Source: Lachnospiraceae bacterium
GTDB taxonomy: Bacteria > Bacillota > Clostridia > Lachnospirales > Lachnospiraceae
DNA: 58,266 nt
Direction of reading: 5' to 3'
Assembly: GCA_900772845.1 (NCBI GenBank)
Contig: CAAGSD010000031.1
Coordinates: 1 to 58,266 of the forward strand
Shown: positions 41,758 to 49,413 of the stretch, piece by piece
Position numbering within the stretch: the stretch's first letter is position 1
Layout: each line of letters opens with the position of its first letter
Translations under genes and position numbers: made by a program
Notes under the pieces: generated by a model
What the model was told of the DNA's origin: nothing
What the model saw: only the letters and a program-made list of their open reading frames with translations
Database searches by the model: none

Positions 41758-42603
41758 ATGCCCGGAACTTTATATTTGTGTGCAACGCCCATTGGCAATC
41801 TGGGGGATATGACACCGCGGGTGGTGGAGACCCTGCAGATGGTGGATGTGATTGCAGCGGAGGATACCCGTAACAGTATCAAGCTGCTGAATCATTTTGA
41901 CATTCATACGCCCATGACCAGCTACCATGAATACAACAAAGTAGAAAAAGCACACCAGTTGGTAGGACAGATGTTGAACGGACAGAATATTGCACTGATC
42001 ACAGATGCCGGAACTCCGGCAATCTCCGATCCCGGCGAGGTACTGGTTCGGATGTGTCAGGAGCAGAATGTTCCCGTAACTTCTCTGCCTGGTCCTGCGG
42101 CCTGCATTACGGCGTTGACGCTGTCCGGACTTAGTACCAGAAGGTTTTGCTTTGAAGGATTCCTGCCTGCGGATAAAAAGGAAAAGAAAGCGATTCTGGA
42201 GGAACTGAAGATAGAGAGCCGTACCATGATCCTATATGAGGCACCGCACCATCTGATCCGGACGCTGGAGGAACTGTATGCGGCACTGGGAGAACGACGG
42301 ATCACTTTGTGCCGTGAACTGACCAAGAAGTTCGAGACCGTATTTCCCACCACGTTGGAAAAGGCACTGGACTACTACAAGACAGAGGAGCCCAGAGGCG
42401 AATATGTACTGGTAGTGGAAGGGAAAAGCCCGGAAGAGAAACGACAGGAAGAGATTGCTTCCTGGGAATCCATGACCATTGAAGAGCATATGGCTTATTA
42501 CGAAGAACAGGGAATGGACAACAAATCTGCCATGAAGCAGGTGGCAAAAGACAGAGGTGTCGGAAAACGGGAAATCTATCAGTACCTGCACGGCAACTCA
42601 TGA
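41758..42603 (+). CDS. rsmI: 16S rRNA (cytidine-2'-O)-methyltransferase RsmI
   Basis: A 281-aa tetrapyrrole-methylase-fold enzyme that methylates C1402 of 16S rRNA. Signatures are LYLCATPIGNLGDMTPR, AAEDTRNS, LITDAGTPAISDPG and SLPGPAACITALTLSG. GGAGGCAGGAGCTC precedes the start. A diverged half of the MITE-like end (TTTGAATAGTTAC near 41710-41722) lies in its leader. Confidence 0.94.
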   Translation: MPGTLYLCATPIGNLGDMTPRVVETLQMVDVIAAEDTRNSIKLLNHFDIHTPMTSYHEYNKVEKAHQLVGQMLNGQNIALITDAGTPAISDPGEVLVRMCQEQNVPVTSLPGPAACITALTLSGLSTRRFCFEGFLPADKKEKKAILEELKIESRTMILYEAPHHLIRTLEELYAALGERRITLCRELTKKFETVFPTTLEKALDYYKTEEPRGEYVLVVEGKSPEEKRQEEIASWESMTIEEHMAYYEEQGMDNKSAMKQVAKDRGVGKREIYQYLHGNS

Positions 42604-42703
42604 AACAGTGAAAATGCCATAATGAAACCGGACAAAAACAGACAAAAGCATATGAGGATGATGTGGGATACATTCATGAAAGGCATATGCGGAGAGAGGC
42701 AAA

Positions 42704-42877
42704 ATGACTAATTGTGACGCATGTGTCAATTATGAATATGACGAAGATTATGAATGTTATTGCTGTATGGTGAATCTGGATGAGGATGAAATGTACCGCT
42801 TTTTATCCGGAACCCAGCAGGATTGTCCCTACTTCCGACTGGATGACGAATATGCAGTGGTAAGACACCAGATGTAA
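42704..42877 (+). CDS. Small Cys-rich acidic protein (DUF6472-like)
   Basis: A 57-aa protein (MTNCDACVNYEYDEDYECYC) with five cysteines early and one late (CPYFRLDDEYAVVRHQM). The spaced Cys pairs suggest metal binding. I recognise it as a short conserved Lachnospiraceae protein of the DUF6472 type. The ribosome site is GGAGAGAGGC. Its place after rsmI, and not its sequence, is the only hint of a role. Confidence 0.8.
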   Translation: MTNCDACVNYEYDEDYECYCCMVNLDEDEMYRFLSGTQQDCPYFRLDDEYAVVRHQM

Positions 42878-42965
42878 GGGTAAAATTCACGAAAGCAAGG
42901 TAAAAAAGTCTACTCGAATGGTAGAGAATGCTGATTGTGAAAGTAAAAATCGAGTAGTATAATAC

Positions 42966-43004
42966 GAAGTTGCGTGCTGAAAAATAGTGCGCAGCTTCTT
43001 TTGT
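42966..43004 (+). terminator. Terminator after the small Cys-rich gene
   Basis: GAAGTTGCG(T)GCT pairs with AGTGCGCAGCTTC, with two G-T or mismatch positions, followed by TTTTGTTTG. A second hairpin, GTCGGGG/CCCCGAC, is at about 43030-43050. These are the main contents of the 241-bp gap before lrgA. Confidence 0.75.
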
Positions 43005-43118
43005 TTGTGTGCAATCCGTAGGCATCAAAGTCGGGGGCTTTTGACCCCGACATCATATCGTGCTGCTATATAACAAAAGAAATGAAATACTAAAGTTAAC
43101 AGGTAGGGTGACAATATC

Positions 43119-43532
43119 ATGAAATATGTGAAACAATTTTCGATTATCCTGGGAATCTCCTTTCTGGCAGAGCTTCTGGAGATCCTGATTCCGCTTCCCA
43201 TCGCAGCCAGCGTTTATGGTCTGGTGATCATGCTGGTGGGGCTGATCACGAAGCTGATCCCGCTGGAAAAGGTGGAGACTGCGGCGGATTTTCTCGTGGA
43301 TGCCATGTCCATTATGTTCGTGCCGGCTACTGTTGGAATCATGGCAAGTGTGGATGCTTTAAAAGAGATGCTGCTTCCCATCTGCGTGATCACGGTGGTA
43401 TCCACAGTACTGATCATGATCGTGACAGGCCGGGTATCCCAGTATATTATCCGGGGGCAGAAAAACAAAGGTGCCGCAGCTGTGCAGACGGTCGGAACCG
43501 AAGCTGCCGCAGATAATAAGGAGGACAGATAA
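43119..43532 (+). CDS. lrgA: LrgA/CidA-family holin-like protein
   Basis: A 137-aa membrane protein with four hydrophobic segments (FSIILGISFLAELLEIL, YGLVIMLVGLITKLIPL, MSIMFVPATVGIMASVDAL, CVITVVSTVLIMIVTGRVSQYI). LrgA/CidA proteins work with LrgB/CidB and affect autolysis and organic-acid (pyruvate) transport. lrgB starts at the next base. Confidence 0.9.
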   Translation: MKYVKQFSIILGISFLAELLEILIPLPIAASVYGLVIMLVGLITKLIPLEKVETAADFLVDAMSIMFVPATVGIMASVDALKEMLLPICVITVVSTVLIMIVTGRVSQYIIRGQKNKGAAAVQTVGTEAAADNKEDR

Positions 43533-44225
43533 ATGAATGAAATATTGAGCCAGTCTATCTTTTTCGGCATTGCCATTACACTGGTCACCTACGAGATCGG
43601 TCTGTGGATCAAGCAAAAGACCGGAAAAGCCATTGCCAATCCCTTGCTGATCTCTGTGATCCTGATCGTGGCGGTATTGTTATTGTTCCATATAGATTAT
43701 GAGACCTATGCAAACGGCGCACAGTATATCAGCATTTTCCTGACTCCGGCAACGGTCAGTCTGGCAGTGCCTCTGTATCGTCAGCTGGAGCTGTTAAAGA
43801 CTTATCCCAAGGCCATTTTCGGCGGAATCATCGCCGGCGTGCTGACTGCTATGGTGAGCGTTTTTGCTTTAAGCCTGATGTTCGGTCTGAATCATGAGCA
43901 GTATGTAACGCTTCTGCCCAAGTCCATTACCACAGCTATCGGTATGGGCATATCTGAAAAAATGGGCGGTATCGTGACCATTACCGTAGTCGTGATCATT
44001 GTCACAGGTATCCTTGGCAATATTCTGGCAGATACGATCTGCCGCCTGTGTAAGATCGAGGATCCTATTGCCAAAGGTCTTGCTATCGGTACCAGTGCTC
44101 ATGCGCTGGGAACCGCGAAAGCCATGGAACTGGGCGAGATCGAAGGCGCCATGAGCAGCCTGTCCATCGTGGTCTGCGGTATTTTGACTGTGATTTCCGT
44201 ATCCATTTTTGCTAATTTTATTTAA
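43533..44225 (+). CDS. lrgB: LrgB/CidB-family protein
   Basis: A 230-aa membrane protein of the LrgB family (QYISIFLTPATVSLAVPLYRQ, LLPKSITTAIGMGISEKMGG, IGTSAHALGTAKAMELGEIEGAMSSLSIVVCGILTV). It partners LrgA. AAGGAGGACAGATAA lies in the end of lrgA, so the two are coupled. Confidence 0.93.
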   Translation: MNEILSQSIFFGIAITLVTYEIGLWIKQKTGKAIANPLLISVILIVAVLLLFHIDYETYANGAQYISIFLTPATVSLAVPLYRQLELLKTYPKAIFGGIIAGVLTAMVSVFALSLMFGLNHEQYVTLLPKSITTAIGMGISEKMGGIVTITVVVIIVTGILGNILADTICRLCKIEDPIAKGLAIGTSAHALGTAKAMELGEIEGAMSSLSIVVCGILTVISVSIFANFI

Positions 44226-44233
44226 TGATGCCA

Positions 44234-44445
44234 GGGTCAAAAGGTCTAAGCCCACATGAGCTTGCTCATATGTGGGTGAAAGACCTTGGGACCCGCCCCG
44301 ATATGAGCATAAAAGTGGGATGATAATCCCACGATATGCGAATATTGGGTAGGGTGCTATGTGCCAGTGGCACATGTTTAGCACGGACCGAAGCGGAGCG
44401 GAGAAGTGGGAGTGCATAGCACAGAACAATCCGTAGACATCATAT
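44234..44445. repeat. Structured intergenic repeat, copy 1
   Basis: A long hairpin at 44234-44294 (AAGGTCT...CCCACATGAGC / GCTCATaTGTGGG...AGACCTT) is followed by a repeat unit at 44319-44445 that starts GATGATAATCCCACGATATG and ends with CATCATAT. A shorter copy is at 46346-46423. This copy has an extra central hairpin (GTGCCAGTGGCAC). The function is unknown. No gene is seen in this gap. Confidence 0.65.
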
Positions 44446-44511
44446 TTATTGCATAGAAAAAAATATCCTGCGCATACTAACCTCGCAAAGAACAAAAAGG
44501 AGGTTATCAGC

Positions 44512-44697
44512 ATGAGTGATATTTCAGAATTAGATCTGCAGAATCTGCGCCATCTGATCGGAGGCTTTGATACGACTCACTGCAAAATGCAGGAGTACGC
44601 CAAGGAAGCGGAGGACCCGAAGGTAAAACAGTTTTTCGAAAAGGGTGCCCGCAGCGCTATGGAGAACAAACAGCAGCTTATGAAGTTTTTGCAGTAA
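44512..44697 (+). CDS. Small CotF-like spore-coat-related protein
   Basis: A 61-aa helical protein (MSDISELDLQNLRHLIGGFD) that resembles half of a four-helix ferritin-like CotF/spore-coat domain. The start at 44512 has AAGGAGG. It pairs with the next gene, also CotF-like, 12 bp away. Both precede spmAB. Probably made during sporulation; this is inferred from neighbours. Confidence 0.65.
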   Translation: MSDISELDLQNLRHLIGGFDTTHCKMQEYAKEAEDPKVKQFFEKGARSAMENKQQLMKFLQ

Positions 44698-44709
44698 GGA
44701 GGCAGCAGA

Positions 44710-44964
44710 ATGCAGGAAAAGACAATGGTAGCAGATACTCTGGCCGGGATCAACGGCGAGCTGACCCGCTATGCGGGAATGATCGCCCAGTCAGAGAATA
44801 AGGAGTTAAAACAGACACTGAAGCAGTTCCGTACCGCCTGTGAGCAGTCCCAGGAGGAACTGTATCAGATCGCCAGAGAGAAATCCTATTATGTGCCGGC
44901 GGAGAAAGCTACCGCAGAAGAAGTGGCACATGTGAGAAGCCTGTTTACGCAGGGAACGTTGTAA
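44710..44964 (+). CDS. CotF-like spore coat protein
   Basis: An 84-aa helical protein (MVADTLAGINGELTRYAGMI...LYQIAREKSYYVPAEKA). It matches small CotF-type coat proteins; the phrase AREKSYYVPA is typical. The ribosome site is AAGGAGGCAGCAG. It probably forms part of the coat or a coat-associated complex with the preceding protein. Confidence 0.72.
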   Translation: MQEKTMVADTLAGINGELTRYAGMIAQSENKELKQTLKQFRTACEQSQEELYQIAREKSYYVPAEKATAEEVAHVRSLFTQGTL

Positions 44965-44992
44965 AGTCAAATGCAGTAAATGAAATTCATAG

Positions 44993-45034
44993 AATAAGCC
45001 TTCCAGAAAATTTAGACATGGAAGGCTTATTTCA
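44993..45034 (+). terminator. Probable terminator after the coat-like pair
   Basis: AATAAGCCTTCCA (44993-45005) pairs perfectly with TGGAAGGCTTATT (45019-45031), then TCAG. The stem is strong but the U tract is short. Confidence 0.65.
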
Positions 45035-45142
45035 GCGCTTTGATAAGGAACGTTGAGACAGGCAGAATCAAACGCTTATTTGGCATAGGACATCCAGCCA
45101 TCTGCATATAGTGAAACGAAGGAACCGCAGGCGGTTTGGAAT

Positions 45143-45814
45143 ATGCTTAATTATATCTGGGCAGGAATGATCCTGTTAGGCGTGATCTACGGTGTCTGTA
45201 CCGGGCAGATGAGTGCACTGACGGGAGGAGCACTGGATAGTGCAAGAGAAGCTGTGAGCCTCTGTATCACCATGGCGGGTGTCATGGCGTTGTGGATGGG
45301 ACTGATGGAGATCGCACAGGAGTCAGGAATGATCACGAAAATGACAAAAGGCATCCGGCCTTTTCTGAAATTCATGTTCCCCAGGCTCCCGGAGGATCAT
45401 CCTGCGGGGGAATACATAGCCACGAATCTCATCGCCAATGTCCTGGGGCTGGGCTGGGCCTGCACACCGGCTGGATTAAAGGCCATGGAGCAGCTGGCAG
45501 AGCTGGAGAGGCAGCGGGCAGAGGAAAAAATGGCACAGCCTGTGGATAGACAGTTACGACTCAGGGCAGGACAGAGGTCGGAGAAGGAATTTGAAAAACG
45601 GCGGTGTGGCTCAGGCATCACGGCAGCCAGTAACGAAATGTGTACCTTCCTGATTCTGAATGTTTCGTCCTTACAGCTGATTCCGGTCAATATGATCGCC
45701 TATCGCAGCCAGTACGGCAGCGCTAATCCGGCGGTGATCATTGCCCCGGCGCTGGTGGCCACGCTGTTCAGTACGATCATTTCCATCATTTACTGTAAAT
45801 GGAAGGACAGGTGA
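45143..45814 (+). CDS. spmA: Spore maturation protein A
   Basis: A 223-aa membrane protein of the nucleoside-recognition (Gate) family, matching SpmA (MLNYIWAGMILLGVIYGVCTG, LMEIAQESGMITKMTKGIRPFLKFMFPRLP, ATNLIANVLGLGWACTPAGLKAMEQL). SpmA and SpmB are needed for spore core dehydration in Bacillus and Clostridium. A basic insert (about 140-165) is a loop. spmB follows at once. Confidence 0.93.
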   Translation: MLNYIWAGMILLGVIYGVCTGQMSALTGGALDSAREAVSLCITMAGVMALWMGLMEIAQESGMITKMTKGIRPFLKFMFPRLPEDHPAGEYIATNLIANVLGLGWACTPAGLKAMEQLAELERQRAEEKMAQPVDRQLRLRAGQRSEKEFEKRRCGSGITAASNEMCTFLILNVSSLQLIPVNMIAYRSQYGSANPAVIIAPALVATLFSTIISIIYCKWKDR

Positions 45815-45822
45815 GGATCGTG

Positions 45823-46347
45823 ATGAACGCATTGACACACGTGTCAGATATTATGATCCCTATGATCATCTTTTGGATCGTAGGCTATGGAATGGTCTCA
45901 GGGGTGAAAGTATACGAGACATTTTTGAAGGGAGCAAAGGAGGGCTTACGCATTGTCGTGGAGATCCTTCCGACACTGGTTGGATTGATGATGGCAGTAG
46001 GAATCCTCAGAACGTCGGGATTTTTCGAACTGCTTGGGCGCCTGATCGGACCTGCAACGCAGGCGGTGGGACTTCCGGCACAGCTGATACCGCTGTTGAT
46101 CGTAAAAATGTTTTCTTCCTCTGCGGCAACCGGACTGGTGCTGGATATTTTCAAGACCTGTGGGACGGATTCTTATGCCGGGATGCTGACTTCGATTCTC
46201 ATGAGCTGTACCGAGACTATTTTTTATACCATGAGCGTGTATTTCCTGGCGGCAAAAGTAACGAAAACCCGCTACACGCTGCCGGGAGCATTACTGGCAA
46301 CGTTAGCGGGAACAGTGGCAAGTATTTTTCTTGCGGGGAAAATGTGA
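45823..46347 (+). CDS. spmB: Spore maturation protein B
   Basis: A 174-aa membrane protein (IMIPMIIFWIVGYGMVSGVKVYETFLKGAKEG, LPTLVGLMMAVGILRTSGFF, ALLATLAGTVASIFL), the SpmB partner of SpmA. The start at 45823 has GTGAGGATCGTG; an ATG at 45799 would overlap the end of spmA. The stop is also the first bases of the structured repeat copy 2. Confidence 0.93.
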   Translation: MNALTHVSDIMIPMIIFWIVGYGMVSGVKVYETFLKGAKEGLRIVVEILPTLVGLMMAVGILRTSGFFELLGRLIGPATQAVGLPAQLIPLLIVKMFSSSAATGLVLDIFKTCGTDSYAGMLTSILMSCTETIFYTMSVYFLAAKVTKTRYTLPGALLATLAGTVASIFLAGKM

Positions 46348-46423
46348 TGATAATCCCACGATATGCGAAAATTGGGTAGAATTGTGAGAGTGCGCAGCAC
46401 GGAACAATTCGTGGGCATCATAT
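46346..46423. repeat. Structured intergenic repeat, copy 2
   Basis: It starts GATGATAATCCCACGATATG, runs 33 nt with one mismatch against 44319-44351, then shares the end pattern AGTGC..AGCAC.GAACAAT.CGT.G.CATCATAT. A partial third copy (GCAATCCGTAGGCATCA) is at 43011-43027. It separates spmB from the convergent AEC transporter gene. Confidence 0.65.
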
Positions 46424-46425
46424 CA

Positions 46426-47373
46426 TCAAATCAACTGCAGACTTCGTAAAATAAACAGGAATACGGTCAGGGTGATGGAACTTAAAAACGTGGTGGCCAC
46501 GACAACACTGGAAGTCAGTGTTCCTTCATGGTTCATGTTTTTTGCCATGATATAGCAGCTTACGGTGGTGGGAGAGCCCAGCATAATGAGGATCGCTACC
46601 AGCTTTTCTCCGGTGAAACCGAAGTGCACAGCCAATGGCAGGAACAGTGCGGGCCATACCACCAGCTTTAACACGGTTGCCACTCCGGTAGGGGCCAGCA
46701 GCTTTAGTGCTTTCCGGCCTTCAAAACCGGCACCCAGACCGATCAGCGCCAGAGGTGTGGCCAGGACAGCAATATTGTTGATGGTCTTGGAAATGATCAC
46801 GGGGTAACTGATCCGGCAGGCGCTGGACAACATGCCCAGAGCAATACTGATAATGATGGGGTTTGTGATAATTCCTTTTAATGATTTCAAAAGAGAGTCT
46901 TTATCAAAGCCCTTTGCTTCCGGCCCTGTAAAGGACAGGATCAGCACAGCAGCGATATTGTACAGCGGAACGGTACCTACGATCATCAGAGGAGCCATGC
47001 CGGAATTGCCGTAGATGTTCTGGATAAATGCCACACCCAGGACAGCGGCACTGCTGCGGTAGCTGGCTTGGACAAGCTCGCCCAGACGGGATTTGTTCTT
47101 ATAAAAAATACCTGCGACACCCCAGGTGATGACAATGCAGAACAAAGTCACGAAAAAGCAGAACAGAACATAACCGGTGTCCCAGACGCTGTAGAAGTCT
47201 GCAGAGGAAATATCCTTAAACAGCAGAACCGGTAAAGTCACTTTATAGTTAAAAGAGTTCAGCGTTTTGATAAAGGAATCATTGGTCAGATGTAATTGCT
47301 GTAAAATATAACCGATCACCATGACCAGGAAAACAGGGATCGTTGCGTTAAGACTGAATGCGAGTTGTTCCAT
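46426..47373 (-). CDS. AEC-family transporter
   Basis: A 315-aa membrane protein of the auxin efflux carrier (AEC) superfamily with about ten hydrophobic segments (FSLNATIPVFLVMVIGYILQQ..., GLGAGFEGRKALKLL..., AILIMLGSPTTVSCYIMAKNM). Bacterial members often export organic acids such as malate. The substrate is unknown. ATG at 47373 was chosen for the clean AEC N-terminus. Confidence 0.87.
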   Translation of the reverse strand: MEQLAFSLNATIPVFLVMVIGYILQQLHLTNDSFIKTLNSFNYKVTLPVLLFKDISSADFYSVWDTGYVLFCFFVTLFCIVITWGVAGIFYKNKSRLGELVQASYRSSAAVLGVAFIQNIYGNSGMAPLMIVGTVPLYNIAAVLILSFTGPEAKGFDKDSLLKSLKGIITNPIIISIALGMLSSACRISYPVIISKTINNIAVLATPLALIGLGAGFEGRKALKLLAPTGVATVLKLVVWPALFLPLAVHFGFTGEKLVAILIMLGSPTTVSCYIMAKNMNHEGTLTSSVVVATTFLSSITLTVFLFILRSLQLI

Positions 47374-47406
47374 GAAAATCGTTTGCCTTTCTGTTATGGG
47401 AAGCTG

Positions 47407-47450
47407 AAAGCCCTTCTCCTTTTGCAAGTATAGAAAAGGAGAAGGGCTTT
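47407..47450 (-). terminator. Terminator of the MMPL/heptad operon
   Basis: A perfect 17-bp inverted repeat (AAAGCCCTTCTCCTTTT, 47407-47423; reverse at 47434-47450) lies between the heptad-repeat protein gene and the AEC gene, both on the minus strand. The following T tract is short. Confidence 0.8.
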
Positions 47451-47474
47451 GTCAAGTTACGGTCTTGTGCTGTT

Positions 47475-49409
47475 TTATTTTACAGCGTTGATCTTGTAAA
47501 TGAATTTTACGCTGCTGTCCATACCGTCGGTGGAACCGGTGAAGGAATTGTAATTCTCGGATACGGAAGAGGTAGCTTTCATACGATCGATGACTTCCTG
47601 AAGTTCCTCGGTATCCATATCGGTCAGCTTGCTGATAGCCTCGTCATTATATTCGATCATGCCGTCCTTTAATTCCTTGGAACCATCTTTCAGCTGGCTG
47701 ATACCGTCAATCAGCTTATCACTGCCATCGAAGAGATCATTCACACCGTTGGCCAGTGTGCTGCTGCCGTTGGCCAGATCGCTGGCACCGTTTACTAAGG
47801 TATCAGCACCGTCATACAGTTCTTTGCTTCCGGATACCAGTTTATCGGCACCGTCCTTCAACTGGGAAGCACCGGTGACAACCTGTGCGGAACCGGCAGC
47901 CAGCTGGGAAGCACCGGCGCTTGCGGAAGCAACACCTGCGGTATAAGTCTGCAGACCGGTGTAGAACTGATTATAGCCATCCAGAGAAGCTTTCAGGGCA
48001 GCAATGCTGCCGGCAGCCTGTGAAAGACTTGTGGCTTTATCCTGAATGGTTTTCAAATTTGCCTGAAGTGCAGCATCACCTGAGGATACGGTCTGGGATG
48101 CCTGAATCATACCCTGATATTGTGTAACCGTCAGTCCGGCCTGTTGGAGGACATATCCCAGAGCAACATTGGCATCCGAGAGAGGCTCCATTTGCTGATA
48201 CAGAGCATTTAATATGGTCGCATAATTGGATTTTGTCAATTCTTGCGGAAGAGTGAGACCGGCAGCCGTTAACTGGGAGGTTGCGGTTTTTAATAAAGTA
48301 TCGAATACCTGACCAGCGGCACCGTTCAGAGTATCATTCTGGGCAGTCAGCTGTCCCAGACCGGCTTTCAGGTCGTTGGCACCGGACTGTAGGCTCTGGG
48401 TACCGGCAAGCAGGGTTTTGGTGCCTTCCTGTAATGTACCTACACCACTTTGCAGGGATCCGATACCGCCTCTTAAGGTTACGGTACCGTCAGCTACTTT
48501 GTAAGCGCCGTCCCGGAGGTCGTTGGAGCCGTCGGACAGTTTTTTTACACCGTCTTTCAGATCGCCGGACTTGTCATAGAGTTCTGTGACACCATCGTAA
48601 AGATCGGAAGTACCATCCAACAGCTTGTTGGTAGCATCTTCCAGATCATTCATAGCCTCTGTGAGATCGTCAAGGTCATCCACATTGCTCAGATCCAGAC
48701 GGGAGAAAACGGAATTGGTGGCGATACAGTAAGTTTCATTCATGGTGAAATCTGTGGCATCGGCCTCGATTTCCAGATAATCGTCGAAATCTTCTTCCAT
48801 ATCCAGGTTTAAACCCAGTCCGGGGAAGACGATACCGGTGACGACACTGTGGCTGCCATCGTTGATGACTTTACCGGAGGATACTTTAATATTGCTGAAA
48901 TTGTCGTTATCCAGGATCATACCGGTCATTACCGCAAAGGGAACATAGATATTTTCCTCTTTTCCGGCAATCTCACGGGTCTCATATAATTCGTTTGTGT
49001 AATCATAACGGATCACTACATGGCCGCTCTTGCCCTTCAGATCTGCAGGAGAGATTTCCCTGCCATCCAACGTATAAGTAACTTTCAGGGAAATGGGAGC
49101 GTCCTTGTCGGGAGTGCTCTGGGTGTAGGAATCCTTTTCCCCCTGATTTTTCAGCCAGTCGCTGACGTAGATCTTCTGCTGGGTACCGTCTGCATTTAAA
49201 ATGACATATACGGTCTCATCAATGGAGGCTGCGGAGGTATCTTCGGATTTCCAGATGTCATCTACAGCATCCCGGATCTGCTCTTTGACCTCGGTCTCTT
49301 TCTTTTCGGAAGTTTTTGCATATACGGAGACACCGGTTACACTTAAGGCTACCACACCGGCGAGGCACAGAGCCCCGGTTCTCCAGGCTTGTTTTTTCAG
49401 ATTTATCAT
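47475..49409 (-). CDS. Exported heptad-repeat protein (MMPL partner)
   Basis: A 644-aa exported protein with an N-terminal hydrophobic signal (TGALCLAGVVALSVTGVSVYA). It carries two long arrays of x-x-x-Leu-x-x-Gly heptads (about 250-345 and 510-600: LYDGVTELYDKSGDLKDG, LVNGASDLANGSSTLANG). Such arrays occur in YhgE/Pip-like proteins and in partners of MMPL exporters. It starts just after the MMPL gene stop, so the two are one operon. It may act as a periplasmic-side adaptor spanning the wall; this is inferred. Confidence 0.8.
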   Translation of the reverse strand: MINLKKQAWRTGALCLAGVVALSVTGVSVYAKTSEKKETEVKEQIRDAVDDIWKSEDTSAASIDETVYVILNADGTQQKIYVSDWLKNQGEKDSYTQSTPDKDAPISLKVTYTLDGREISPADLKGKSGHVVIRYDYTNELYETREIAGKEENIYVPFAVMTGMILDNDNFSNIKVSSGKVINDGSHSVVTGIVFPGLGLNLDMEEDFDDYLEIEADATDFTMNETYCIATNSVFSRLDLSNVDDLDDLTEAMNDLEDATNKLLDGTSDLYDGVTELYDKSGDLKDGVKKLSDGSNDLRDGAYKVADGTVTLRGGIGSLQSGVGTLQEGTKTLLAGTQSLQSGANDLKAGLGQLTAQNDTLNGAAGQVFDTLLKTATSQLTAAGLTLPQELTKSNYATILNALYQQMEPLSDANVALGYVLQQAGLTVTQYQGMIQASQTVSSGDAALQANLKTIQDKATSLSQAAGSIAALKASLDGYNQFYTGLQTYTAGVASASAGASQLAAGSAQVVTGASQLKDGADKLVSGSKELYDGADTLVNGASDLANGSSTLANGVNDLFDGSDKLIDGISQLKDGSKELKDGMIEYNDEAISKLTDMDTEELQEVIDRMKATSSVSENYNSFTGSTDGMDSSVKFIYKINAVK

Positions 49410-49413
49410 AGTC

